22,750 bases of DNA from the NCBI GenBank assembly GCA_022578965.1, contig MU400919.1, positions 1-22,750 on the forward strand, in the 5' to 3' direction. Shown here one piece after another: positions 1 through 9,993 of the stretch. Position numbers and translations under genes: made by a program. Below the pieces are notes generated by a model. It saw only the letters and a list, made by a program, of their open reading frames with translations. It had not been told where the DNA came from and did no database searches. This DNA comes from Xylaria sp. FL1777 (lineage: Eukaryota > Ascomycota > Sordariomycetes > Xylariales > Xylariaceae). Numbering within the stretch: position 1 is the stretch's first letter; each line of letters opens with the position of its first letter.

Positions 1-1150
1 TAAAAATAAACTTTATTATAAAGTTTTAAATAAGTTTATATTTTTAAAGCTTTTATATAATAGCTAATATAATATTTAAAACAAGCTAAATTATTGTATT
101 AATAATAAACTATATTAAAAATCCGAATTTAAAAGCTTAAAAACATTAATAATTAAAAAACTAATATATATTTGCTAAACTACTAGCTTAGCAAATAAGC
201 TACATAAAGCACAAAAATACCGGACCTTAAATAAAAAATCTAATAATTAGCAAAAAAAAACAAAAAAAAAATTAAATAAATACTTTTTAAAGAAATATGC
301 AAATGCAAACTTTTAAAAGAACTAAAACCTATATAATAATATAACATTAATAGCTTTTTTAACTTTTTTTATATAAAATATTAAACTTTTTAAGAATTTA
401 AAAATATAAAACAATAAAAAAATCTGCGCTGTTTTTAATAATAATTAATTATTTAAAATATTTTTAATTGCAATAAAAAAAGCGCTAAAGTAAAAAAACA
501 CTAAAAGATTAACAATTGTAAAAACTAAAAATTTTGCATATAAATTAAAAAACAAAAATAACTTAATTATAACTTTAACTTAAGCATTATTAACTTTTTA
601 AGCTTTAAAAACTAATAAATTAATAAAAAATAAAACAATAATTTTAAATATAATATATAAAACAAAAAACAAAAAGATTTATTTTAGAAATAATATACTA
701 TTTAATAGTACTGTTTTATTTAGATTTTATAAATAAAAAAAGCAAGCTTTAAAAAAAGCAAGCTATTACTTAGAAAATTTTGCGCTATTTTAATAAAATA
801 GCATTTATTAAAACATATATTTATGTTTTAGTATTACTTCTAAAAGCATTTAATTAACTATTAAATAACTAGCTATTTTTTTAAAAAAGCTTTGTATAAT
901 TAACTTTATTTAGTAAAAAGCAGCATTATTAATTAAAATATAGTATTGCAAAAAAATAGCACTTTTTTAGAACTTTTCTAAAATAAAAAAAATACATAAT
1001 AAAATCTCTCTTTTTTATAAAATTAAAACAGTTTTTTATAAAGCATAGCAAGTTTGCAGCATTTTAATTTTTAAGCTTTTAAAAAATATTACTATAAAGG
1101 TTTTAAAAACTTAACTTAAATATAGCATTCTTAAAAAAGCTTACAGTTTG
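1..1150 (+). other. Unresolved RIP-degraded DNA, probably upstream pol of element A
   Basis: No gene, RNA or repeat could be recognised here. By position it should hold the gag, protease and N-terminal pol part of element A, whose reverse transcriptase becomes readable from about 1150. Base composition is almost entirely A and T with scattered GC dinucleotides in AGC/GCT contexts, as in the rest of the window. Confidence 0.3.
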
Positions 1151-2254
1151 TATTACAACGCTTAGTTTTTAATACAAAAAAAAAGTAAAAAGGTTTAATT
1201 AATTAATTTAGCTATAAAAATAAACATAGTTATTATATATAATGCTAATTTTTCTTAAAGCTATAATAAGTTCTTTAAAAAGTTTGCAATATATAAAATA
1301 ATTTTTATAATTAATTTATTTTTAAAATATAATTAAATATTACTTTTTATTTTTAGCTAAGCAATAATTGCTTTTTTTATATTAATAAGCTTTTTTTAAA
1401 TAACTATTTTTCTATAAAAAGCAATAAATTTAGTAGCTTAATTTTTAAAGGTATTATTAAAAGTTTTATATAATATATTACTAATAAAGTGCAAACTTTT
1501 TTTTAATAATATAATAGTTAAAAAACTTATTATTAAGTATAATAATTATAAAGTTGTTTTAAGTATTAAGCAGTTTATACTAAAACATTTTAAAAATTTT
1601 AATGTTATGCTATTTAATTTTAAGCTAGCTAAAATTATAGCTAGTATACTTAAAAGTAAATAAACAAAACAAACAACTAAAATAGTTAGCTATATATGTA
1701 ATATTAATAGCAAAAGCTTAGTAAAAATAAAAGTAATAAAAATTCTTAAGTAAAAAACTTATAAAAACATTATAAAAGTATAGTTTTTTTTAAAAATAAT
1801 AGTATATTATTAAATATAAATATAAAAGTATGTTATAATTACAAAATTATTAATAGTTTTGTTATAAAAAAATAAGCTATTTTGTTTTAAAAAACTGCAG
1901 AAAAAAACTATAAAAAAGCTTTAAAAAGCTATTATAATAGCTTTTATTTTTATTACTTTTAATTATACAAAGAAATTTATTTAGCTAAAAGTTAATACTT
2001 TTAAAACTAGCTAAAGCGCTATTTTATATTAAAAAGTTAATAAAGCTATTAAACTAGCAAAATATAAGTTTAAAATATAAAAAAGCCTTAAAAAAAATAT
2101 AATGCTATAAAGTTAAAAAAGCTTGCTATTATTAAAACTTTTTAGAAGTTATATAACTATTTTTATAAAATTACGTTTTATTTAAAAACTAATGCAAAAG
2201 TTTTTATAGCTTAACTAAACAATAGATTTTTAGCATTACTAAATGCTTAATTAA
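1150..2254 (+). pseudogene. Element A pol relic, part 1: reverse transcriptase and start of RNase H
   Basis: Read in the frame whose codons start at 1202, 1442, 1502 and so on, this gives a Ty3/Gypsy reverse transcriptase broken only by TAA/TAG. The catalytic Leu-Asp-Asp motif is at about 1499-1510, with both Asp codons (GAT/GAC) now AAT, followed by an IIVKG-like stretch typical of one fungal Gypsy lineage. Downstream are the VGYVCD-like segment (1682-1705), a VYYRIWI-like connection segment (about 1810-1830), an RNase H Asp-Ala-Ser region (about 1990-2010), a KYESGIW-like block (about 2053-2080) and a DAKVFIAQLNR-like block (2194-2226). The frame shifts by one base inside the A-run at 2090-2097. 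The relic then runs into the element 1 insertion and resumes at 9994. The protein would have copied element RNA into cDNA; it cannot be functional. Confidence 0.83.
2250..2254. repeat. Left target-site duplication of element 1 (ATTAA)
   Basis: ATTAA immediately before the left LTR is repeated exactly at 9989-9993 after the right LTR. Five bases is the usual duplication made by Ty3/Gypsy integrases. It fixes both element boundaries. Confidence 0.92.
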
Positions 2255-2771
2255 TATAACAGACTTGTTATATATTAATATAATAGGTTTGCCTTTAAGG
2301 TTTTAATTTGCAAGTAATAATAAAATCTTTAGTAGTAGTTCGTTAGAAAGATTTTTAAAGTACTTTTACCTTTATGTATTAATAAAAGTCTTAAAGAATT
2401 AAAAGTAATAAATATATTAGTGCTTAGCAGTTATAAAAAAATTAATAGCTAAAAAGCTAAAACTAAATAAATAACTAAATACAAGAAGTGCATAATTATA
2501 TAAACAAAAAAAACAGTAGTAGTAATCTATAAACATTGCTTTTTTTAATAAACTTAACGTTATACTATTTTAAGTTTAAAGCTTAATAAACTTAACACTT
2601 AAGTTTATTAAGTTTAAAGCTTAATAAACTTAACGCTTAAGTTTATTAAGTTTATGCATTAAACCTTTATAGTAATTTAAATATATATTTCTTTAGCAAA
2701 TAAAACTCTTTTTACGTATATCTTTTTTATATATAGCCTTTTAACTAGCTTAATTAACCCATTTTATAATA
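2255..2771 (-). repeat. 3' LTR of element 1
   Basis: 517 bp, aligned end to end with 9472-9988 and 12583-13098. On the plus strand it starts TATAACAG (TGTAACAG in the less mutated copy at 12583) and ends TATAATA (CGTAACA at 9982-9988), giving the usual TG...CA ends with short inverted termini. Differences between the three copies are nearly all C/T or G/A transitions. It contains the 38-bp tandem repeat at 2571-2655. Confidence 0.93.
2571..2655. repeat. 38-bp tandem palindromic repeat inside the LTR
   Basis: Two full 38-bp units (2571-2608, 2609-2646) plus 9 bases of a third. Each unit contains a near-perfect hairpin, AATAAACTTAA and TTAAGTTTATT around a 3-base centre. The same 2.2-unit array recurs in the other two LTRs (9788-9872, 12898-12982). 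It may form stem-loops in LTR RNA or bind a dimeric protein; that is inference. Confidence 0.85.
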
Positions 2772-2786
2772 TTATTTTTTTTTTTC
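2772..2786 (-). promoter_or_regulatory. Polypurine tract of element 1
   Basis: On the minus strand a run of A with one G sits directly before the 3' LTR. The equivalent run in element 2 (13099-13113) starts GGAAAAAA. A polypurine tract at this position primes plus-strand DNA synthesis in LTR retrotransposons. The window is AT-rich, so position rather than composition is the main evidence. Confidence 0.55.
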
Positions 2787-2975
2787 ATAATTATTGTTTT
2801 AATAATTCTATGTTTTCTTTTTTGTAAGTTTTTTTTCTTTATCTCTTTTTTTTTGCTTTTTATGCTTATTATATCTAGTAAGGTTTCTAAAAAACCTTGC
2901 TTGTTGCATTCTAAACAAAAGGCTTAATAAAACTTTGCTTTACTTTTTTTTATTAAATTAAAATTAATTAAAATA

Positions 2976-3341
2976 GCTTTATGTTTTTGCTATAATTGTT
3001 ATAGCACAAAATATTTAATGTTAAAATTTAACTTTAATTAATGTATTAAATATGTTATAGCTAAACAAGCAAATTGCAATGCTAAAAGTTTGTTTTTAAA
3101 GCAAATATAATAGCTTATTTTTTAACATAAAAAGCTAAAAAATAAATTAAACATGCTAATAAAAAAGCATAAAAAAATAAGTGCAAAAATCTGTTGTTTT
3201 AAGCAATAAAAGAAATTATAGCAAAAAAAAATAGCTGCTACTATAGCTTATAGTTTAAATAATCTAAAAAAGCTTAAATAAATTAAAGCAAAAAAGCATT
3301 ATATAGCTAAAAAACAAAAACAACGCATTAAAGCAGCATAG
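2976..3341 (+). pseudogene. Antisense ORF relic in element 1: Cys-cluster plus coiled-coil protein
   Basis: A 122-codon frame on the strand opposite pol, tail-to-tail with the pol end, interrupted only by TAA/TAG that match Gln/Trp positions. The second copy (13304-13669) has exactly the same length and frame. Early residues form a cysteine array, C-x2-C-x4-C-x9-C-x2-C-x7-C counted from codon 5. Each Cys is kept in at least one copy and where lost is Tyr, a G-to-A change. Codons from about 40 on are Lys-rich with regular hydrophobics (Glu codons become Lys under RIP), suggesting a coiled coil, and it ends ...IKAA followed by TAG at 3339-3341. This layout resembles a small fungal protein group with a Cys cluster followed by an acidic coiled coil, whose function I do not know. 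The start codon is not certain; the frame may begin earlier. Confidence 0.6.
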
Positions 3342-3369
3342 CTATTACTAGTTATTTCCTTAAAATTTA

Positions 3370-6300
3370 ATTAAAATGCGCTAAATGCTTTATTTAAAGT
3401 TAATTCTTTTTTTTTAGCTTTAGCCGGTTAAAATATTAACAATAAAACTAGTTTATAATTATTTTAGTAGTTTTTAAGTATTTTTTAAGTTCTTAAGTAT
3501 TATTAGCATATAAATATCCTTTTTATTTAATAAAATATTTAACGTTATTATTATTTTAACGGAAATTTAGTATATTTTTAACTTTATAAATATTTTAATC
3601 TGTTTTTATTTCTAGTTATATTTTAATAAGTGTTTTAATAAGTGCTAGTTTTAGTAAAAAAATATAAAAAACAAAATAAATTTGCATATTCTTTAATAAT
3701 AACAGTTTATAGTTAATAAGTAAAATAACTTTTTTAATTTTAAAAAAGCCAAGTTTTTTAAATTTTAATTTATTGCTTAGTTATTTTGTTTTAATTTAAA
3801 AAATATTAATGTTTGCGTTTTATTTTTATTGTAGCAAATAAACCTTGTTTTCTTTTTTAAAAGTTAGTTCTTTAGTTTGTTTCTTGTTATAATATATTAA
3901 CATTTGTTGTTATAAAAACTAAAAGCATAATTGCAATTTAGCTTATAGCGTTTTAATTTCCGTTATAATAATTTTTGCTTAAAGTGCTATAATTAAAATA
4001 GCAAGTGCTTTTATTAATGTTTTTTCTTGTTTTTTAATAATTGCTTACTATTTATAAACAGCTTTATATAAAGATATATTTATATTTTTGTTTATTAATA
4101 TATTATATAAAATTTATACTATTAATAATAGTTTTACTTAATTGTTTTATTAGTAGTTAATATAACTTTATAAATATTATTTTAGTATTTAGTTTAGTTT
4201 TTTTGTTTGTTTATTTGTTTATAAGTAATAAACAGTTAAAAACTTAAGCTTAATACTAATAAATTTAAAAAAACTTGTTTTAAACTTAAAAGTAAACAAT
4301 TTATTTCGGTTTAAAATAATCTTTTTTAGTAGTTTATGCTTATTTAAATATTGTTATATAAAAGCATATGCAAGTTATTTAGCTATTATATTTCTTTTAA
4401 ACAATAAAAAATAAGCATACTTAGTAAATCTATTAATAATAACTTATATTTTATTGTACTATATTTTTATAACTAAATTAATTAATAAAAGTAATGCTAT
4501 AATAAAATTTTAAGCAATAGTATGCTATGTTTGTTTAAGTATTTATATAAATTATAGCAGTTTATAAAGCTTATATTAAACTATTTTAGCTTTATTACAA
4601 ATATTATACTTTTTTATAATAAATTTAACTATGTTTTATAGTTTTAAAAAATCGTATTTTTTCTATAGTTATTTAACTATTTTTGTTGCTTTTTAATGTT
4701 TATATAATAAATATTCGTAAAACTTTTTAATAAATTTATTTTATAAGGATTTTAGTAAGTAAACTTTACGTTTATATATTAGCTTGTTTTTTTTTAATTC
4801 TTTGTATTTTTGTAGTTTTGCTAACTTTTTTAAGTTATAAGCTTATTATAGCTATATATTTATAAAGTTTTTAAGTATAATTTTAACTTTTAAGCTTTTA
4901 TTTCCTTAAAAATATAATATTTAAATGTTTTTTTTTAGAACTTTAAATCCTTTTTAACTTCGTTAACTAAGTATATTTGCTTAAATGTTTTTTTTTCTTT
5001 TAATGTAACATATTTTAAAGTTAAATTTAAAGAAAAAAACCATTTAATTTTTATGTTATTTAGTAATCTTTTGTATAGTTATAAATTTTATTAAGTTTTA
5101 ATAATTTAAATAAATTTTAATTAGCTTTATAGTTTTTATAAAAAACAGTTTTTATTTTTTAAGTGCTATAATAATTACAAATAGTTCTTTGTTATATATA
5201 AAGTATTATAATACTACGTTTTATAGTGCTTTAAAATAATAAGCTACTAAATGCTATTTTTTGTTATTTTTTAGTTGTTTTAAAACTTTTATAATTATAT
5301 TATTTAAAGCATTTGTTTTTAGCTTTTTTTTTTTTTATAAATTAAGTAGTTTAACTATAAAATCAGAAGTAACTTTTAGTTTTAGTTCTTTAAAAGCTTT
5401 TTAAGCTTCTTTTAAAATTAAAAAAAACTTTTTTTTGTATTTTTTCTTTATATACTTTATAAAATAAAATGCCATTTTTCTAAAGTTCTAAATTAACATT
5501 TAAACATAGTTCAAAAATCTTAATGTTTATTATATATTTATAATAATAGCTAAATTAAATATTTTCTAGTTTTGTACTATATTAATTTTTAACTGTTAAA
5601 TCTATATTTATTTTAAAATAATTATAAATTCTAAAAAATTAATCTTTTATATATATTATATACATTTTTTTGTATTAAGTTATAATTTTGCTTATTTAAG
5701 TATTTTTAATACTTAAGTTATATATTTTTTATGTTTTTTTAATGTTTTAAAATAAATTAAAATATTGTTTAAATAAATAAACATAAACTTGTTTAAAAAC
5801 TTTTGTAAAATTATTATTATTATGTATTAAAAGCTAGCTAATGCGTTTTGTAGTTTTTATAGCATAATTATATACTTATATAGTTTATATACTATTTATA
5901 TAATAGTTTTTTATTTTTTTTCTTTAGCTATTTTAATAGCATAATATTTATTTAAAATATTAACTACTATAAACTATTCTGCTTAGCTAATATTTTCTTT
6001 TATAATTACTAATAAAATAAAGAAGTATTTATTTGCAATAATAATTACGTTTAATAATTAATAATTAACTATTATTTGCTATACTAGTTTTTTTTCTTTA
6101 TTAATTAGTTATTTTTTATTTTTTATTTTAAGTATTAGTACTATAAAGTATTTAGCAAATAACTAAGATTTTTTTAAAAATCTTTTTGCTAGATTTTTTT
6201 AAATGTACTTCTATAAAGCATTTGTTTTATTTAAGCTTATATAGTATATTTAATAAAGCTTTAGTTAATATTTTTTTTTAATAAAAATGTAGTAGTTTTA

Positions 6301-6500
6301 TAAGCTATGTTTAAAAAGTTTTTTTTTTTTTCTTTTTTTAAATAGTTTATAAAATCTATAATATACTTTTAGTATTTTGTTTAGGATTTTTTTTGTGATT
6401 TTTCTAATTTTCTTGCTTTGTTTTTTGCTTTTTTAATTAATAATCTTTACTTTTTATTAAATTAAAAAGTTCTTAGTTTTTAGCTATAATATTTCTAAAA
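3370..6500 (-). pseudogene. Element 1 pol relic: reverse transcriptase, RNase H, integrase, chromodomain
   Basis: One minus-strand frame, codon triplets starting at forward positions 6058, 5764, 4597, 4204 and 3571 (all equal modulo 3), carries all recognised blocks. These are: a V-D-Y-R-like reverse transcriptase motif (6058-6069); the catalytic Y-L-D-D-I-L-I-Y motif (about 5750-5775, both Asp now Asn); the integrase zinc pair C-x2-C (4597-4608, first Cys now Tyr); a WHTIALDF-like block with the first catalytic Asp (about 4495-4520); an IISDRDK-like block with the second Asp (about 4300-4325); and a DGQTERLNQ-like block with the catalytic Glu region (4186-4215). The chromodomain follows at about 3420-3580 with its WKGY and NTWEP signatures. 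Stops replace expected Gln, Arg and Trp. Protease and the reverse transcriptase start were not located. Natural stop is uncertain, roughly 3340-3400. Confidence 0.9.
3420..3580 (-). other. Chromodomain of element 1 pol
   Basis: After the integrase, in the same frame, comes ILDFR, a short Asn-rich loop, then VKYFIKWKGY-like and NTWEP-like segments, with Trp codons now TAA. The spacing and the aromatic residues are those of a chromodomain. In chromoviruses it binds methylated histone H3 and steers integration into heterochromatin; that role is family knowledge. Element 2 has the same domain at about 13748-13908. Confidence 0.85.
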
Positions 6501-8087
6501 TAATATTATAATTAAATATATTAGCAATATTTAATATAATTTATTTTTTATATTTTTATATAAATATATTAAAAAGTTTAATTTCTTTAAGTATGCAACT
6601 ATTATTATAGCTAGAAGTATTACTATTAAATCTTTTAATTTTTTAAGATCTTTGCTTATATTTTTAAGAAATTTTATTTTGTTTTGTTACTTTAAGTAAA
6701 ATTATATTAGTTTATGCTTTTAAGTTAATTAAAATGTTATATTTCTTTTTTTAATATATAAATTTAACTTTAAACTAATTTTTTTAATTATTGCATTAAA
6801 CTTTATGTAAAGCTTTAGTTTTTTTAGCTATTTGCTACCTTTTTAGCAAGTGCTTATTTTGTTTTTTAATTTTTTTTTATAAAATGTTTAAATGCTTGTT
6901 TTATTTAGTATTTTAAATATTATTATACTTTATTTTGTTTTTGCTTTTAGTTAAGCTTTAAATTATAGTTTTTAAGCTTTTTTGCTTTTAATAACTATTT
7001 CTTAATATAATTATGCTTTAATTAGCTAATAATATTTATAGTAGTTATTTTTGCATTTTTTTAAACTAATATTATAAGTATAATTAAAATTTTTTTTAAA
7101 TGTTGTAAATCTTTATAAATTTTTATAATAAACTATAGTTATAACTAACTACTTTAATTTATAAAAATCCTATATTTTTATTTTTGCAATTTGTTTAAAA
7201 AACTAATTATTTTTTAATTTATTAAGTAAATATTAATAGCAATAATATATTATATAGCAATTTTATAATATTTCATTATATCTTAAATCTTTTAAGCATA
7301 AAATATTATTATTGTTTTTTATTATAGTTTTATTATAGTAATAATTTTTAGCAATTAATTAAATTGCTAGTTTTAGTTTTTAAAACATATTAGTTTTTAT
7401 ATTAACTATTAATGCTTTTTTATTTTATTATATTTAAAGTAGTTTAAGCTATAAAAATATTTCGTTTATTTTTATTAGTTTTTTTTTTATAGTATTTTTT
7501 ATAGCTTTTAATTTTATTTGTTTTTATTTTAAAATTTTATAAGTTTTATTTTTTTAAGTTTATTTAGCAATTAAATATTTTAATAGTTTATATTTAGTTT
7601 AATAACTATATTATTTATAGTTATAGTTTTATTTCTTTAAATATAACTTTTTTTTAAGCTATATTTTAAGCTTTAATAGTTTAAAATTTTTATAGTTTTA
7701 TAAATTTGCTAACTATATTAACTTATTACTTTTTATTGTTTGTTATTTTTAATTAAACTATTTTTTTAAGTTATATATTAAATAACTTTAATTGTTTATA
7801 TAGTAAATATATTTTTTTGTAATTTGTTTTAATAACTATAAAGCTTTTAAATAATATTTATATGCTTATTTATTTTAACTTATATAAATAAAGCATTTAA
7901 ATTTGTTTAGTATAATATTTTTGTTTTAATTTAAAACAGCAATTTTATACTTTTGCTTTAAAAACATATTTTTTAAGTTGCTTTATTGTTTTTTATTGTT
8001 TTAAACTTTTATAACTTATATTTTTTTTTTAAGCTAAAAGATTTTTTTCTTTTTATAGCTTTTCTTTTTGTTCTTTTTCTTAAATTA
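6500..8087 (-). other. Unresolved gag-pol junction of element 1 (protease expected)
   Basis: Between the gag zinc knuckle and the first readable reverse transcriptase motif. Aspartic protease and the reverse transcriptase N-terminus should be here. The Asp-Thr/Ser-Gly motif could not be picked out by eye. The strand bias (T-rich on plus, so A-rich on the coding minus strand) matches the rest of the element. Confidence 0.4.
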
Positions 8088-9471
8088 GCATTATTTTTAA
8101 AAGTGTTTTTTTTTTTTGCAGTTATAACATTTAACTTTAAACATATTTTAAGATTATTATTTTTAAACTTTACTAATTTGTTTAAATCTTTATTTAACAT
8201 TTTTCTAAATATTTTTTTTTTTATTTTTTTTAGTTCTTTTAGTTTTAAAGTACTAATTAAATAATTATTAATTAATTATAATAGTTATATTAATATATAT
8301 ATTAATTTTTGCTAGTTTATTTATTTTGCATAGTTTATTTTAAACTTAAGTTTTAAGTTTACTATAAAATAAATAAAATAATATAAGCTTAAGTAATTTT
8401 AAAATTGCTGCTAATTGTTTAAATTTTATAGCGTAATTTATTGTTGCTTTTGTTTGTTTTAAACAATAAAATATTTTTTTAGCGTATTTTGCTTTTTAAG
8501 TATTTTTAAATAATGCTTTTATTTAATTTTTAAACTTAACGTAATTCTTAAAAATCTTTTTTATTTTTAGCTTAAAGTTAGTTAATTTATTAGCTTTTAA
8601 AAAATCCTTTAAAATAAGTTAAAACCATTTTAGTATTTTTTTTAACAAAAATTATAAAATAATTATTACTTTTTAATCTTTTTTTATAATAGTAATAAAG
8701 TGCTATTTTAAATAAAGTTTAACATAAATTAAAAAGGCTTTTATATTTATAAATTTATTATAAAGCTTTAAAGCAGTAAATTTAAAACTTTTAATATTTA
8801 ATATTTTTAATATTATAAATAATCTTAATAATAAAAGCAGTAATAATAATAAAAAGCTAGGTTTTTTATTTTAAATTATTACTTTAAGTATAATAATAAT
8901 AAAAGTAAGTATTAAGTTTGCTAATAATAATATTAGTATTAATTATAATATAATTATTTATTTAAAGCTTTAATTTGTTATTATAATAGCAGTTATTATT
9001 GCTGCTTTAATTATTATAACTAGTATTTATATTAGTTTAAAAGTTATAACGTTTAGTATTTAAGCTATTTTTTAAGTTAAAGCAACTAGTTTACTTTATA
9101 GCGCTAGTATTAATATTAGTTTTTTTTTACTGCTACTACTTAATTTTTTTTTTTTTATTACTGCTTTTTCTTTAATAAAAGTAGCTAATAAAAGTACTAA
9201 AGTTTGTTGTTTTAATATATTATTAATTTTAAAAGTTTTTAAAATCTTTAAACTTAATTTTTAACTTTTTGTTTTTAGTAATATAACTTAAACTTAATTT
9301 ATTAATTATTAAGTAAAGTTTACTTATATAATACTAATTAGCATTTTTATTTTTTAAATATTTTTTAAGTATGCTTTTAAAAGTTTACTTTATAAATTAA
9401 TTATTACTTAACTTTTTTATACTAATATTTGTTTTAAGTATTAAGTTTTATTAATTAAAAAGCTATTAAAA
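8088..9471 (-). pseudogene. Element 1 gag relic with CCHC zinc knuckle
   Basis: On the minus strand the codons at 8129 down to 8088 read C-Y-N-C, four Lys, H, F-stop-K-stop, C, a perfect C-x2-C-x4-H-x4-C nucleocapsid knuckle with the Lys codons standing for mutated Gly/Glu codons. A 12-T run on the plus strand exactly supplies the four AAA codons. This is the RNA-binding motif of retroelement Gag. The region from here to the 5' LTR has the right length for matrix/capsid, but no capsid motif was read and the start codon was not found. The knuckle frame (triplets starting at multiples of three) differs from the pol frame, as in elements that use frameshifting. Confidence 0.72.
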
Positions 9472-9988
9472 TATAACAAACTTATTATATATTAATATAA
9501 TAAGTTTGCTTTTAAAGTTTTAATTTACAAGTAATAATAAAATTTTTAGCAGTAGTTTATTAAGAAAATTTTTAAAGTACTTTTATTTCTATGCATTAAT
9601 AAAAGTCTTAAAAAATTAAAAGTAATAAATATATTAGTGCTTAGTAGTTATAAAAAAATTAATAGTTAAAAAGCTAAAACTAAATAAATAACTAAATATA
9701 AAAAGTACATAATTATATAAACAAAAAAAGCAGTAGTAATAATTTATAAACATTGCCTTTTTTAATAAACTTAATGCTATACTGTTTTAAGTTTAAAGCT
9801 TAATAAACTTAACGCTTAAGTTCGTTAAGTTTAAGGCTTAATAAACTTAACGTTTAAGTTTATTAAGTCCATGCATTAAACCCTCATAGTGGTTTAAATA
9901 TATATTCTTTTAGCAAATAAGACTTCTTTTACGCATATTTTCTTTATATATAGCCTTTTAACCGGCCTAGTTAGCCTATTTCGTAACA
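9472..9988 (-). repeat. 5' LTR of element 1
   Basis: 517 bp, the same length as the 3' LTR at 2255-2771. It retains more G and C than its partner near the right end, for example ACCGGCCTAG at 9961-9970 and CGTAACA at 9982-9988, and so shows the original LTR end best. It should hold the promoter for the minus-strand transcript. No primer-binding site could be recognised in the bases just left of 9472, where an expected TGG would be destroyed by RIP. Confidence 0.93.
9788..9872. repeat. 38-bp tandem palindromic repeat in the 5' LTR
   Basis: Units 9788-9825 and 9826-9863 plus 9 bases. It matches the arrays at 2571-2655 and 12898-12982 apart from transitions. The central AACTTAACGCTTAAGTT is fully palindromic around a CGC core in this copy. 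Confidence 0.85.
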
Positions 9989-9993
9989 ATTAA
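9989..9993. repeat. Right target-site duplication of element 1 (ATTAA)
   Basis: Exact copy of 2250-2254, directly after the CA end of the right LTR. Confidence 0.92.

Larger units (their letters stand above)
2255..9988 (-). mobile_element. Element 1: complete Ty3/Gypsy chromovirus (RIP-inactivated)
   Basis: Two 517-bp LTRs (2255-2771 and 9472-9988) bound a 6.7-kb internal region with a 5-bp target duplication ATTAA. On the minus strand the internal region reads gag zinc knuckle, reverse transcriptase, RNase H region, integrase with zinc-binding domain, and C-terminal chromodomain, the Ty3/Gypsy order of chromoviruses. The 5' LTR is therefore the right one. A purine run on the minus strand abuts the left LTR, as expected of a polypurine tract. 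It inserted into the RNase H region of element A. Every recognised domain from reverse transcriptase to chromodomain is in one frame with no indel, yet that frame is full of stops, so it was killed by transitions. Chromodomains target integration to heterochromatin in this group. Confidence 0.93.

Noticed and set aside
2571..2655. CRISPR-like array
   Set aside because: Only 2.2 contiguous units with no spacers, in LTRs of a eukaryotic element.
8009..8200. 63-codon minus-strand ORF, Lys/Asn-rich
   Set aside because: On the gag strand but in a different frame from the CCHC knuckle at 8088-8129, so treated as an accidental open frame.
7986..8264. 92-codon plus-strand ORF of Phe and Leu
   Set aside because: Antisense shadow of the Lys-rich gag region; it overlaps the zinc knuckle read on the other strand.
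9455..9471. Primer-binding site next to the 5' LTR of element 1
   Set aside because: No TGG-starting tRNA complement is visible; RIP would have changed it, so I cannot support a tRNA assignment.
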